A DNA stretch of 64,000 bases, from positions 41,691 through 105,690 of the forward strand of contig CAZHPR010000001.1 of the NCBI GenBank assembly GCA_964534305.1. The letters are read 5' to 3'. Positions within the stretch are counted from its first letter, which is position 1; each line of letters begins with the position of its first letter. The translations under genes and the position numbers were made by a program. The notes below the pieces were generated by a model. That model searched no databases and was not told the origin of the DNA. It saw nothing but the letters and a program-made list of their open reading frames with translations. Below are positions 1 to 8,006 of this stretch, piece after piece. The stretch is from CAZHPR01 sp964534305. Lineage in GTDB: Bacteria > Patescibacteriota > Minisyncoccia > Phycocordibacterales > WO2-35-19.

Positions 1-505
1 TTTCTGCGTCCTCTTTAGTACCAGAAGCGTGTATCAGGTTCCTTACCGACCTGCCATCAGTATCCGCCATTAAATACGAATCCAGCACAAAGTCACCCCT
101 TATAGTACCAATATCCGAATTCCTCGGTTCTGTACCTCCTGTGATCTTGCGCACTACATCCACTGCATGCGCTCCCTGCCAGACCATTGCGACAACCGGC
201 CCGCTTGTCATATATTTTTTGAGTTTCTGCATTACTATCTTTGTTATCTCAAGCGGATCTCTTGATGGCGGTTCTTCTCCGGCTTCCAGAGCAGCCTTTA
301 TCCTCTTCTCACCTGTCTTCCTACCCCACTCTGGGTCAATGTTATAGTGTCTTTCAACAAAATCTTCAGTTGGTACAACCATCTTGATACCAACCATCTT
401 AAGCCCTACCCTTTCATATCTTTTTATAATTTCTCCGATGAGAGTTCTCTGTACCCCATCGGGTTTTATTACAATAAGTGTTTTTTCATTTTTTGGATGA
501 GACAT
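1..505 (-). CDS. ndk: Nucleoside diphosphate kinase, C-terminus cut by window edge
   Basis: The enzyme moves the gamma-phosphate from ATP to NDPs through a phospho-histidine and balances NTP pools in the cytoplasm. The translation starts MSHPKNEKTLIVIKPDGVQR, the typical NDK N-terminus with the KPD motif. It continues through the GPVVAMVWQG segment and the RNSDIGTIRGDF loop, and reaches NLIHASGTKEDAE, where His about 159 lies at the catalytic position (usual form NIIHGSDS). 168 codons are visible and there is no stop, so the gene runs past base 1. The region around residues 50-95 is longer than in compact bacterial NDKs and matches the long subtype. It is the most distal visible gene of the ribosomal/secY run on this strand. 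The family call is secure. Confidence 0.95.
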   Translation of the reverse strand, partial: MSHPKNEKTLIVIKPDGVQRTLIGEIIKRYERVGLKMVGIKMVVPTEDFVERHYNIDPEWGRKTGEKRIKAALEAGEEPPSRDPLEITKIVMQKLKKYMTSGPVVAMVWQGAHAVDVVRKITGGTEPRNSDIGTIRGDFVLDSYLMADTDGRSVRNLIHASGTKEDAE

Positions 506-549
506 AGTTTAAAAGTTAAAAAGGCGCAAGTTGGAAAGTCTAATACAAA

Positions 550-894
550 CTACAAAGCACGTATAAACCCCGCTAGCATTTTTGATATATCCACCGATAA
601 TAGATACATTCTATCGTAATCTACCTTAGAAATATAACCCAACTCAAGTCCTAATTGCAACATAGAACGTACTTCACCACACGATCCTTTGGAAATGTAT
701 AGAAACCTGGACAGTTCTTTATTACCCTTTCTTTCAAATCCCTCTGCAATATTATTCATCACGGAAACAGCAGCTCTCTGTATTTGGTCTCTAAAACCAT
801 AATCCTTACTACTAGAAAAAATCTTATACGTAATGACACTCAATTCTTTTGCTTTCTGCCAAGCTTTTATTTCTTCAAAAGATTTGATCGTCAT
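550..894 (-). CDS. Four-helix bundle protein (S23 / Avd-like family)
   Basis: The protein has 114 residues. It opens with the family signature IKSFEEIKAWQKAKELS and carries the conserved core RDQIQRAAVSVMNNIAEGFER followed by SRFLYISKGSCGEVRS. Proteins of this family form a four-helix bundle. They are known from intervening sequences in 23S rRNA genes, from the accessory protein Avd of diversity-generating retroelements, and as scattered stand-alone genes in CPR genomes. No reverse transcriptase or rRNA gene is nearby, so none of those roles can be assigned here. The gene lies between ndk and the cyclodipeptide synthase gene on the same strand. The family assignment is firm; the function is unknown. 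Confidence 0.85.
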   Translation of the reverse strand: MTIKSFEEIKAWQKAKELSVITYKIFSSSKDYGFRDQIQRAAVSVMNNIAEGFERKGNKELSRFLYISKGSCGEVRSMLQLGLELGYISKVDYDRMYLLSVDISKMLAGFIRAL

Positions 895-910
895 ACAATT
901 TTATAGTTTT

Positions 911-1615
911 CTAATCTTCATTTCTCACCGCAATAAATACTTTTGGTTCTGTATCTATGATTGCATCTCGGATTTCTGGAAACTTATCACCTCTCTGAAT
1001 CTTTTCTGATAATTCAACGATATCTCCATCGTAGGGATAAACAAATGCATCACAAGAAAAATCACCCATGGGCACACGAGTTGTTTGTTCTGGAAGTTCC
1101 TCAATTATGTAATCAGCGAGTCTAAAAATCTCACTTTCCGAAAATGTTCTCGGACTAGTTTCTTTTGTGATTGCTTTCTTAACAATTGATTGTAGGTAAC
1201 TCTTAAATTCCTCATTTTTATGGTAGAAATCATATAAGAATTTGACCTTTAATTTGAAAGTGTTATTGGCAATTACACTCCATTTAACATAATGGATTCT
1301 GGATATTTCCTCTGGAGAAAAAGTCTTCTCAACTTCTTGCCTAACTTGTTCTAGCAAATCTGTTCCTAACTGCTCGGCCATTTGTAAGGCTTTCTCATAT
1401 TTAATTCTTTTTCTGACCTCAAGGTTTATTGCATGAATAGAATCTGCAACATACACAATTACGTTTTCACGAGTATACAAAAGAGACCACCGAATTAACT
1501 CTATTATATTTTCTACTGTAAACCATTTATTACCAAGACTAATACCGACACCGATGTTGTATTTCTTGGCTTCTAAATCTTCTACTGTTCCTCCTCTAAT
1601 TTTATACAGCTGCAT
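911..1615 (-). CDS. tRNA-dependent cyclodipeptide synthase homologue (CDPS)
   Basis: CDPSs take two aminoacyl-tRNAs and join the amino acids into a diketopiperazine, using a catalytic serine on a class-I aminoacyl-tRNA-synthetase-like Rossmann fold. Residues 19-35 (core GVGISLGNKWF) match the motif around catalytic Ser37 of AlbC (GISAGNSYF), putting the nucleophile at Ser26. The segment LADYIIEELPEQ aligns with NYVLAEAPLF of AlbC, so Tyr169 and Glu173 match AlbC Tyr178 and Glu182. VYPYDGDI matches the CYHIDTPI segment. The length of 234 residues is normal for the family. The subfamily signature is mixed: Asn29 resembles the NYH type, while Tyr193-Pro194 resembles the XYP type. The gene starts 11 bp after map and lies in the ribosomal/secY run. 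No tailoring oxidase or cytochrome P450 is adjacent, so the product cannot be predicted. Confidence 0.8.
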   Translation of the reverse strand: MQLYKIRGGTVEDLEAKKYNIGVGISLGNKWFTVENIIELIRWSLLYTRENVIVYVADSIHAINLEVRKRIKYEKALQMAEQLGTDLLEQVRQEVEKTFSPEEISRIHYVKWSVIANNTFKLKVKFLYDFYHKNEEFKSYLQSIVKKAITKETSPRTFSESEIFRLADYIIEELPEQTTRVPMGDFSCDAFVYPYDGDIVELSEKIQRGDKFPEIRDAIIDTEPKVFIAVRNED

Positions 1616-1626
1616 ACATCCACGTA

Positions 1627-2403
1627 CTATTTAGTCAAAATTATTATTTTCCCATCATAACCGACGGCGACGGTGTGCTCGAAGTGAGCAGAGAGAGATT
1701 TGTCTGCCGTTCGATAGGTATAACCATCAGAGAGCTTTTTTATTTCACGGCTGCCGAGAGAAAACATCGGCTCGATCGCAATCACAAGCCCCGGACGAAG
1801 CTCTGGTCCTTCTCCTCTCTTGGCCCGATTAGGAACAAAAGGTTCTTCATGCACACTGTAGCCGACCCCGTGGCCCGAGAGACCTTCTACAACCCCAAAA
1901 CCATGCCTTATCGCAACTTCCATAACAGCAGCTCCAATATCACCTATATGTCCCCCGACTCTCATCGCCGCAATCCCTTTGTTTAAAGCTTCTTTGGTTG
2001 CACTCACAAGCTCCTCTGATTTTTTATCAACCCTGCCGACAGGCACAGTAATTGCCGCATCTGTTATAAGGCCCTTGTAAGTAAGGCCGAGATCAAGGGT
2101 CACAATATCTCCTTCAAAAAGGATCTTGCCCCCTCCCTCGTTTGGTATCCCGTGTACAATCTCTTCATTGATGGAGACACAAAGAGAAGCTGGATAAGGT
2201 CTCTTTGCATCCATTGGTTGATAACCAAAAAATGATGCGACTCCCCCAGCCTCGTCTATGAGCTTTTCGGCGTAAGCATTTAGTTCATCTGTTTTGACAC
2301 CAGGGAACACCTTCTTTGCAACCTCACGCAAAATACGAGCATGGATCGCTCCACCCTCTTTCATAATTTCTATTTCTTCTTCTGTTTTGTATCTGATACC
2401 CAT
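1627..2403 (-). CDS. map: Methionine aminopeptidase, type I
   Basis: The enzyme removes the initiator methionine from nascent proteins. The 258-residue protein shows all five metal ligands of the pita-bread fold: Asp104 (TLDLGL), Asp115 (ITDAA), His178 (GHGVGYSVHEEP), Glu211 (IEPMF) and Glu242 (FEHTV). There is no N-terminal zinc-finger extension. In many bacteria map follows adk in the spc operon. Here a DUF559 unit has been inserted between adk and map. The usual followers infA, rpmJ, rpsM and rpsK are not here; the CDPS gene takes their place. Confidence 0.97.
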   Translation of the reverse strand: MGIRYKTEEEIEIMKEGGAIHARILREVAKKVFPGVKTDELNAYAEKLIDEAGGVASFFGYQPMDAKRPYPASLCVSINEEIVHGIPNEGGGKILFEGDIVTLDLGLTYKGLITDAAITVPVGRVDKKSEELVSATKEALNKGIAAMRVGGHIGDIGAAVMEVAIRHGFGVVEGLSGHGVGYSVHEEPFVPNRAKRGEGPELRPGLVIAIEPMFSLGSREIKKLSDGYTYRTADKSLSAHFEHTVAVGYDGKIIILTK

Positions 2404-2435
2404 TGGGCTAAATATAGCATTATTATTTTATTTAT

Positions 2436-2908
2436 AAACCCCCTCCGGCTTAAAGCCACCTCCCCCTTAATCAGGGGGAGGAAACACCCCACCCATCACA
2501 AATTATTTCTTATTTTTAAAATTACTTCCTCCACCCCATTATCAATCTCTTTATTCCAAAACCTTAAAGTCTTATACCCCAAGTCTTCCATAAACAACTG
2601 TCTTACCCTGTCATACTCTTTATTTTGATTGTGAATTTCTCCGTCAATTTCGATAACTAATTTTTTCTCTGGACAAAAGAAATCAACTACATAACCTCCA
2701 ATACTATGCTGTCTCCTAAATTTCACCCCCAACTGACTACGTCTCAAATACCACCAAATTTTATTCTCTTGCGGAGTTGGGTTTCTTCTAAGTTCCTTTC
2801 TATGCTCCCGGAGGCTGTATAGATTATGCAACTTCTTCATAACGATAAGTAGCAGTTTTTTCTTTCCCCTGATTAAGGGGAAAGTGGCCAAAGGCCGATA
2901 GGGGTTTA
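2436..2908. mobile_element. DUF559 unit 0, bounded by inverted palindromic repeats
   Basis: About 473 bp between adk and map is bounded by two arms in inverted orientation. The left arm (2436-2483) holds CCCCCTTAATCAGGGGG. The right arm (2863-2908), read in reverse complement, gives the same order of blocks: AAACCCC, then CGGC..GCC, then CCCCTTAATCAGGGG. The arms look about 70 percent alike by eye. The only gene inside is a DUF559 nuclease on the host operon's strand. The right arm overlaps the adk stop codon (2906-2908). The architecture matches the units at 40257-41429 and 47435-48399, although the arm sequence is a diverged subtype. That it is mobile is inferred from this recurrence. Confidence 0.6.
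2496..2840 (-). CDS. DUF559 (Vsr-like, PD-(D/E)XK) nuclease-domain protein
   Basis: The 114-residue reading from MKKLHNLYSLREHRKELR contains the full DUF559 domain: the helix with RRNPTPQENKIWWYLR, then FRRQHSIGGYVVDFFCP, KKLVIEIDGEIH and a C-terminal LRFWNKEI. The Asp in VVDFFCP and the Glu/Asp of IEIDGEIH are the expected catalytic acids of this very-short-patch-repair-like fold. An upstream in-frame start at 2891 would add 17 residues encoded by the flanking repeat; the start at 2840 fits the domain boundary better. The gene fills the interior of an inverted-repeat unit. It is about half identical by eye to the two DUF559 genes near 41 and 48 kb. No biochemical role is established for this family. 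Confidence 0.8.
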   Translation of the reverse strand: MKKLHNLYSLREHRKELRRNPTPQENKIWWYLRRSQLGVKFRRQHSIGGYVVDFFCPEKKLVIEIDGEIHNQNKEYDRVRQLFMEDLGYKTLRFWNKEIDNGVEEVILKIRNNL

Positions 2909-3496
2909 CAGGTTTATTTTTTCTAATATCTCCCTATGCACATCTTCTATTGGTTGTTCACCATTTATTTCTACAAATTTGTAGTAAGGATTTGATTTAA
3001 AATGTTCTAGCGCAGGCTTTACACTCTTTTCGTACCATTCCATTCTTCTTTTTATCTCTTCTGATTTATCATCCACCCTCCCCCTCTCCTCAAGCCTTTC
3101 AGTTGCCCATTCTGGGGAAACAAGAATTGAGATTATAGTAGGATTCTCTCTCTTATAAAACTGGAGCGCCGTATCCAAGATCCAAGCCTCATGCACCTTC
3201 CTTGATATACCATCTATTACCAAATGCTCACTCCCCGTCATATTATCAACAAAGAATTGTGACCAAAGCCATATCGGAAGAAATTCTGGCATAAGCCCGC
3301 CCGAATCAATAACCTCCTTGGTTTTCTTTGCAGAAAAAGAATCCTGTTTTGCAAATTCTCGTAGTTTGCCTCCAGTTTCTAGGTACAAAACTTTCTTTTC
3401 TGGATCAACTTGCTCTAACTTTTCTATAAGCAATTTTGCCTGTGTACCCTTACCAGAACCAGAAGGACCAAAAAATATAAATGTTTGAGGATTCAT
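2906..3496 (-). CDS. adk: Adenylate kinase
   Basis: The enzyme interconverts ATP plus AMP and two ADP. The P-loop GPSGSGKGTQ occupies residues 10-19. The AMP-binding region has LETGGKLREF and an IDGISRKVHEA segment in place of the usual DGFPR. The lid region is short (ERGRVDDKSEEIKRRMEWY) and lacks a zinc-binding insertion, giving 196 residues. It follows secY in spc-operon order with a 95-bp gap. Its stop codon lies inside the right arm of the adjacent DUF559 unit. The divergent AMP-lid motif leaves open a related nucleotide kinase, but context supports adk. Confidence 0.9.
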   Translation of the reverse strand: MNPQTFIFFGPSGSGKGTQAKLLIEKLEQVDPEKKVLYLETGGKLREFAKQDSFSAKKTKEVIDSGGLMPEFLPIWLWSQFFVDNMTGSEHLVIDGISRKVHEAWILDTALQFYKRENPTIISILVSPEWATERLEERGRVDDKSEEIKRRMEWYEKSVKPALEHFKSNPYYKFVEINGEQPIEDVHREILEKINL

Positions 3497-3591
3497 AATT
3501 TTAGATTTAAGATTTATAAAGTAAGAATAATAGGAAAGGTAGTTGATAGCAAGCCCAGAATTTTCTTAAATCTAGATTCTTGAATCTGCCC

Positions 3592-4863
3592 CTAGTATTC
3601 CCTAGCAGAAATCTGAGCGTCCAATTTTTTGAGTAGATCAATGACGACTGAAACAACGATCAAGAGACCAGTTCCACCGATGGCCACAGCGTTAATACCG
3701 GTGAGCGCTTGTATCACAAGCGGCAAGACAGCAATAAGTCCCAAGAAGAGCGCCCCGATAAGAGTCAGTCTAAAAAGTATTTTAGCAATATGAGAAGACG
3801 TAGAAGGCCCTGGTCTTACACCGGGTATAAAGGCACCACTTCTTTGCAAATTCTTCGATATAGAATCTGGATCAAATGTAACAGCCGTATAGAAATAAGT
3901 GAATACAAACACCAACAGGAAGTAAGCTATCGCATAAAATAGCTGATCAGAAAGGAAAGACAGTATAGATGAAGAGACCTTTTGTATCAGAGCGTTACTA
4001 GAGTTTGCCAAGAATCTTACAATCATTTGTGGGAAAAGTAGGATAGAAAGAGCAAAGATTATCGGCATCACACCAGCCTGATTTACACGTAGTGGCAAGT
4101 ATGTTGATACTCCACCATAAACCTTGTTACCCCTTACCTGCTTTGCATAGGTAACTGGTATCGGCCTCTCTGCCTCTGTTATAACAACCACACCCCAGAT
4201 AACCAAAACCGCAGCCGCAATAAATCCAAGATAAGAAGGGAGCATCGAGACATCAAACGAAAGGAGTAGCCTACTAACAGCAGACGGTAGCGCAGAGACT
4301 ATACCAGCAAATATGATGAGCGAAACACCGTTACCGATACCAAACTCAGTTATAAGCTCTCCAAGCCACATAAGAAGAAGTGAACCGGCTGATATTACTA
4401 TTAGGTTTGTAGCAAGTTCAAAAGTAGAAAGTCTTGCAAGTATTCCCTGGTTCTGAAGAAGGACTATAAAGCTGAAGCCCTGTATCAGAGCAAGTGGTAC
4501 GGTGAGCAATCTTGAGTACTGAGTAAACTTCCTTCTACCAACCTCCCCGTCTTCTTGATACATCTCTTTTAGTCTTGGGAACATAACGGTAAGCAGCTGC
4601 ATTATGATTGAAGCAGTAATATAAGGAGAAACACCGAGCATTATTATGGAAAGATTTGATAAGCCACCTCCAGAAAATATGTTTAGCAGACCGAAGAAAT
4701 CATTACCAGATATAAACTGTTCTAGACGGATTGGATCAATGCCTGGTATAGGTATAACAGCCATAACACGAAAGATAGCAAGAACAACCAGAGTAAAGAT
4801 TATTCTGTTTCTCAAAACACTATCCCCCCAAACGAGCTTTATTTTGTGAAAGAAAGAATTCAT
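3592..4863 (-). CDS. secY: Protein translocase subunit SecY
   Basis: This is the central channel of the Sec translocon in the inner membrane. The 423-residue protein has ten hydrophobic segments, including the N-terminal one after KIKLVWGDSVLRNRI, the plug region FFGLLNIFSGGGLSNLSI, and the conserved GIGNGVSLIIFAGI. The cytoplasmic loop with GNKVYGGVSTYLPLRVNQAGVMPIIF is also present. It starts 17 bp after rplO, as in the spc operon. Size and topology are ordinary. Confidence 0.97.
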   Translation of the reverse strand: MNSFFHKIKLVWGDSVLRNRIIFTLVVLAIFRVMAVIPIPGIDPIRLEQFISGNDFFGLLNIFSGGGLSNLSIIMLGVSPYITASIIMQLLTVMFPRLKEMYQEDGEVGRRKFTQYSRLLTVPLALIQGFSFIVLLQNQGILARLSTFELATNLIVISAGSLLLMWLGELITEFGIGNGVSLIIFAGIVSALPSAVSRLLLSFDVSMLPSYLGFIAAAVLVIWGVVVITEAERPIPVTYAKQVRGNKVYGGVSTYLPLRVNQAGVMPIIFALSILLFPQMIVRFLANSSNALIQKVSSSILSFLSDQLFYAIAYFLLVFVFTYFYTAVTFDPDSISKNLQRSGAFIPGVRPGPSTSSHIAKILFRLTLIGALFLGLIAVLPLVIQALTGINAVAIGGTGLLIVVSVVIDLLKKLDAQISAREY

Positions 4864-4879
4864 TTATTTTTTAAGAGTA

Positions 4880-5320
4880 CTACTCTATATTACCACCTAG
4901 GGCAATTATTGCCTTGCTTGCACCCTCAGAAACCAAAACGCCTTTTATAGTAAGCTTCTTTTTAAGCTCACCACTTGCAAGTATTTTTATAGTAGGGTTC
5001 TTGCCACTCACTGTAGTTATAAGACCTTTTTCAGTTAGAGTCTTTGGAGAAACAACATCACCCGCCGAAAAATTCTTCTCCAAGAGAGAAAGGTTTATAG
5101 CGACATTGTCCTTCTGTATAGATTTTAGAGAATTCTTACCTCTACCTCTTAGCTTTGGTATTCGCTTTATGATATCTCTGAGTTCTGGTCTCTTTTTTCT
5201 TCCGCTTCTTGCGTTTTGTCCCTTTGTCCCTCTACCAGAAGTTTTGCCCTTAACACCGCCGCGACCGACTCTCATCTTTTTCTTATTTGCTTTATTCTTT
5301 TTTAGATTATTTAACTGCAT
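4880..5320 (-). CDS. rplO: 50S ribosomal protein L15
   Basis: L15 is an early-assembling protein that binds 23S rRNA. The basic glycine-rich N-terminus (RVGRGGVKGKTSGRGTKGQN) is diagnostic, and the C-terminal domain has the TIKGVLVSEGASKAI segment. The length of 146 residues is normal. It follows rpsE directly with a 9-bp gap, so no rpmD (L30) gene lies between them; L30 absence is known for CPR bacteria. Confidence 0.97.
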   Translation of the reverse strand: MQLNNLKKNKANKKKMRVGRGGVKGKTSGRGTKGQNARSGRKKRPELRDIIKRIPKLRGRGKNSLKSIQKDNVAINLSLLEKNFSAGDVVSPKTLTEKGLITTVSGKNPTIKILASGELKKKLTIKGVLVSEGASKAIIALGGNIE

Positions 5321-5329
5321 ATTTTTGTT

Positions 5330-5935
5330 TTATGCTCTTATCTTTGCAAGCGCTTTTATTGTTGCTCTTGCTATGTTTAGCTTGTTTTTTGATCTAGAAA
5401 GTATCTTGGTTGATACCTCTTTCACCCCAGCAAGCTCCAAGACTGTCCTCACAGAACTTCCAGCAACAACTCCTTTACCTGGAGCTGGCATTATAACAAC
5501 ACTTGAGCTTGAGTACTTTGCTTCCACCTGATGAGGTATAGAAGATTTTTTGTTTAGGTTTATTTGGACCATGTTCTTCTTTGCATCCCTAACCGCTTTT
5601 TCTACTGCGATTGGAGTGTCTCCTGCCTTGCCAAGACCAACTCCGACCCGACCCTTTCTGTCTCCCACCACGATAGCCGCACTAAAGCTAAACCTTCTTC
5701 CTCCTGATACCACTCTGGTCACTCTCCTGATGCTTATAAGTTTGTTGTCAAACTCCTGTCTTACTTTTTCTGGTCTCCTAGATGGCTTTCTCTCATTCTT
5801 TCTCTTTTCAAATCTTTTTTTGCCAGAAACAGCTGTGTTTTCTGAAACATTTTCTTCAGATACAGAATCAACAACCGGAGATTCATCGATTACTCCTTCA
5901 TCAACTTTTATTTCTTTTTCGTTTAGATCTGACAT
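5330..5935 (-). CDS. rpsE: 30S ribosomal protein S5
   Basis: S5 helps keep decoding accurate and lies at the mRNA entry site. The double-stranded-RNA-binding-like domain includes ISIRRVTRVVSGGRRFSFSA and GDRKGRVGVGLGKAGDTP, followed by the C-terminal S5 domain (APGKGVVAGSSVRTVLELAG). The 201-residue protein carries an extra acidic N-terminal tail of about 60 residues, ending in a basic stretch (GKKRFEKRKNERKPSRRPEK). It lies 12 bp after rplR. Confidence 0.97.
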   Translation of the reverse strand: MSDLNEKEIKVDEGVIDESPVVDSVSEENVSENTAVSGKKRFEKRKNERKPSRRPEKVRQEFDNKLISIRRVTRVVSGGRRFSFSAAIVVGDRKGRVGVGLGKAGDTPIAVEKAVRDAKKNMVQINLNKKSSIPHQVEAKYSSSSVVIMPAPGKGVVAGSSVRTVLELAGVKEVSTKILSRSKNKLNIARATIKALAKIRA

Positions 5936-5947
5936 ATATTATTTTTA

Positions 5948-6295
5948 TTAAAACTTAAGACCGGCTTCTCTTGCACCATCTGCCATAGAAGCAATCGATC
6001 CAGTATACAAATATCCACCCCTATCAAAGACTGCTACCTCTATACCTTTTGATTTTGCAATTTCTGCTATTTTTTTGCCTGCCTCAAAGGCTCTTTCTTT
6101 ATTTGTTTTTGCTTTACTTCCCTTTGTGGTAGCAAAAGCAAGAGTTTCGCCCTTTGTATCGTCTACAAGCTGAGCATTTACGTACTTGTTTGATCTAAAT
6201 ACAGAGAATCTAGGTTTAACAGAAGTACCAAAAACCTTAGCTCTGATTCGCTTCCTTCTCCTGTCTCTTTGATTTTTTTTGATTTTGGTATCCAT
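5948..6295 (-). CDS. rplR: 50S ribosomal protein L18
   Basis: L18 binds 5S rRNA in the central protuberance. The 115-residue protein has the expected N-terminus (RRRKRIRAKVFGTSVKPRFS), the core SNKYVNAQLVDDTKGETLAF and the C-terminal FDRGGYLYTGSIASMADGAREAGL. It sits between rplF and rpsE in canonical spc order with short gaps. Confidence 0.97.
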   Translation of the reverse strand: MDTKIKKNQRDRRRKRIRAKVFGTSVKPRFSVFRSNKYVNAQLVDDTKGETLAFATTKGSKAKTNKERAFEAGKKIAEIAKSKGIEVAVFDRGGYLYTGSIASMADGAREAGLKF

Positions 6296-6316
6296 GTTCT
6301 TTAGTAATTAGAAATT

Positions 6317-6850
6317 TTATACACTCTTCTTACCTTCCTTTCTTCTGATAACTTCTCCCTCGTATCTAAATCCTTTGCCTTTGTAAGGTTCTGGCTTCTT
6401 GAGGCTTCTTACCTTAGCTGCAAAGCTTCCGACATCCTCCTTATTGATACCTGTTATTGTTATTATATTCTTTTCAGCGGTAGCGGTTATACCATCAGGG
6501 ATTGCGACCTCAACAAGATGTGAGAATCCTAGCGCTAATACCAGTTTGTTTGCCTTGACCTCTGACTTGAAACCAACACCCTCAAGGATAAGTTTTTTCT
6601 GAAATGGAGTGTTTACACCCTGTATCATATTTTTGATATGAGAAGCATATGTTCCCCAGAGAGCGGCGTTTTGCTTGTTTTCTTTTTCTGGCAAGAAAGA
6701 GATGTGGCTACCATCAATAGTTATCTTTATTCCCGGTCTAAAAAGTCTCTCTAGAGACCCCTTTGGCCCCTTTACTGTAACAAAATTATTAGCAACAGTT
6801 ACTTCTGTGTTTGCTGGTATGTCTATTCCTTTTTTACCAATTCTACTCAT
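6317..6850 (-). CDS. rplF: 50S ribosomal protein L6
   Basis: L6 lies near the sarcin-ricin loop of the 50S subunit. The 177-residue protein starts MSRIGKKGIDIPANTEVTV and ends with the L6 signature PEPYKGKGFRYEGEVIRRKEGK. Both repeated L6 subdomains are present. It lies 42 bp after rpsH on the same strand. Confidence 0.97.
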   Translation of the reverse strand: MSRIGKKGIDIPANTEVTVANNFVTVKGPKGSLERLFRPGIKITIDGSHISFLPEKENKQNAALWGTYASHIKNMIQGVNTPFQKKLILEGVGFKSEVKANKLVLALGFSHLVEVAIPDGITATAEKNIITITGINKEDVGSFAAKVRSLKKPEPYKGKGFRYEGEVIRRKEGKKSV

Positions 6851-6892
6851 TTTATTTGTTATGATTTTTGTGTATTCGTGTGATTTGTAGGT

Positions 6893-7288
6893 TTACCATA
6901 TATTAAACAGAACTTCTCCACCCAGATTTTCTTTCTTTGCATCAGCATCAGCCATTATGCCTTTCGGAGTAGAGAGTACGTGCATACCATAACCACCTCT
7001 ATACTTTTTGAGGTTCTTTGCCTTTTCATAAATCCTCTTTGATGGCTTTGATATTCTTTTTACGTCTCTTATCTTTGGGCTTCCGTCCTTTTCGTATAAA
7101 AGAGTTATGTTTAAGAATTTCAGTGTTTCTCCTTTTGTCTTTTTTGATATAGCACCAACAAAACCCTTATTAGAAAGTATTTCTGCTATTGCAGATTTCA
7201 TTTTTGAAAAAGGCACCGAAACGCTACCTCTACCAGCAGCTCCGGCATTCTTGATTCTTATTAAAAAGTCTCCTATTGGATCAGTCAT
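6893..7288 (-). CDS. rpsH: 30S ribosomal protein S8
   Basis: S8 is a primary 16S rRNA-binding protein, and in many bacteria a translational regulator of the spc operon. The start MTDPIGDFLIRIKNA and the C-terminal YGMHVLSTPKGIMADADAKKENLGGEVLF identify it. The length of 131 residues is normal. The 67-bp gap to rpsN contains a GAGCGA/TCGCTTCGCTC palindromic stretch. Confidence 0.97.
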   Translation of the reverse strand: MTDPIGDFLIRIKNAGAAGRGSVSVPFSKMKSAIAEILSNKGFVGAISKKTKGETLKFLNITLLYEKDGSPKIRDVKRISKPSKRIYEKAKNLKKYRGGYGMHVLSTPKGIMADADAKKENLGGEVLFNIW

Positions 7289-7355
7289 ATTTTTCGAGGC
7301 AGTTTCGAGTTTGGCTCTGACCCTTCGCTTTGCTCAGGATCTCGCTTCGCTCGAC

Positions 7356-7541
7356 TTACCAAGATGATTTTTTAACTCCTGGGATTCTTCCTTCGTTTGC
7401 AAGTTCCCTGAAGCAGATTCTGCAAAGACCGAAATCTCTGATATAAGCCCTCTTTCTGCCACATTTGAAGCAGCGATTAACAGCCCTAGTGCTAAACTTA
7501 GGCGTTTTTTGGGATCTTGCGATTACTGATTTCTTTGCCAT
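7356..7541 (-). CDS. rpsZ: 30S ribosomal protein S14, zinc-binding (type Z)
   Basis: The 61-residue protein has the short zinc-ribbon form of S14, with CFKCGRKRAYIRDFGLCRICF supplying the four cysteines. It starts MAKKSVIARSQKTPKFSTRA and ends PGVKKSSW. It is the first gene of the visible ribosomal run. The usual upstream neighbour rplE is absent, and a plus-strand gene at 7673 lies beyond, so the spc operon is broken at this point. Confidence 0.95.
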   Translation of the reverse strand: MAKKSVIARSQKTPKFSTRAVNRCFKCGRKRAYIRDFGLCRICFRELANEGRIPGVKKSSW

Positions 7542-7672
7542 CTTTACTTTATAAAATGCCCATACCAGGGCAACCCTAATAACCTATCAGATATATAAAA
7601 AAGAGTCAATGGCGTTAATTAAAAATAGGAAACACTCAAATAATATGTTAGTCTTGCCGGCAGGAGGCTGGA

Positions 7673-7891
7673 ATGAAAAGGCTGCTCGAAGTGATACAGG
7701 AAGAAGTAAAGAGGGACCCACTGGGTTATACGGTCAGCTTAGTGACTCTAATAGCTTGCTTTGCACTGTACCAAGACGTTAGAGGGCTGATGCCTTGGTA
7801 CCTGTTCGTAGTAGCTTGTATCATTGGTCTTTCTGTGGGTCTTATTCTTGTTGTATTTGTCATAAAAAAAATACTCGAGAAGACGGACTAA
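7673..7891 (+). CDS. Small two-TM membrane protein, unknown function
   Basis: I do not recognise this 72-residue protein. An amphipathic N-terminus (MKRLLEVIQEEVKRDPLGYT) is followed by two hydrophobic segments, about residues 19-33 and 41-65, and a short basic end KKILEKTD. A strong SD (GGCAGGAGG, 7659-7667) lies 5 bases before ATG 7673. A GC-rich hairpin terminator follows at 7924. It belongs to a set of isolated genes here with strong SD sites and their own terminators (also 21581, 27334, 36456 and the 52-56 kb array). Confidence 0.7.
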   Translation: MKRLLEVIQEEVKRDPLGYTVSLVTLIACFALYQDVRGLMPWYLFVVACIIGLSVGLILVVFVIKKILEKTD

Positions 7892-7923
7892 CCACAAAAA
7901 GACTGTTCCGCAAACATGACACC

Positions 7924-7951
7924 TGACCCCGCCACGGCGGGGTCATTCCTT
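7924..7951 (+). terminator. Rho-independent terminator
   Basis: The inverted repeat TGACCCCGCC / GGCGGGGTCA (7924-7945) is followed by TTCCTTATTTA. It ends the transcription unit of the small membrane protein at 7673. Confidence 0.75.
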
Positions 7952-8006
7952 ATTTATAAATACTTATATAGAAAAAGGTTTGGCACTGTGATAACCTAAT
8001 TAAGTT

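Noticed and set aside
550..894. Diversity-generating retroelement, from the Avd-like four-helix protein
   Set aside because: No reverse transcriptase, template repeat or variable-repeat target gene lies nearby.
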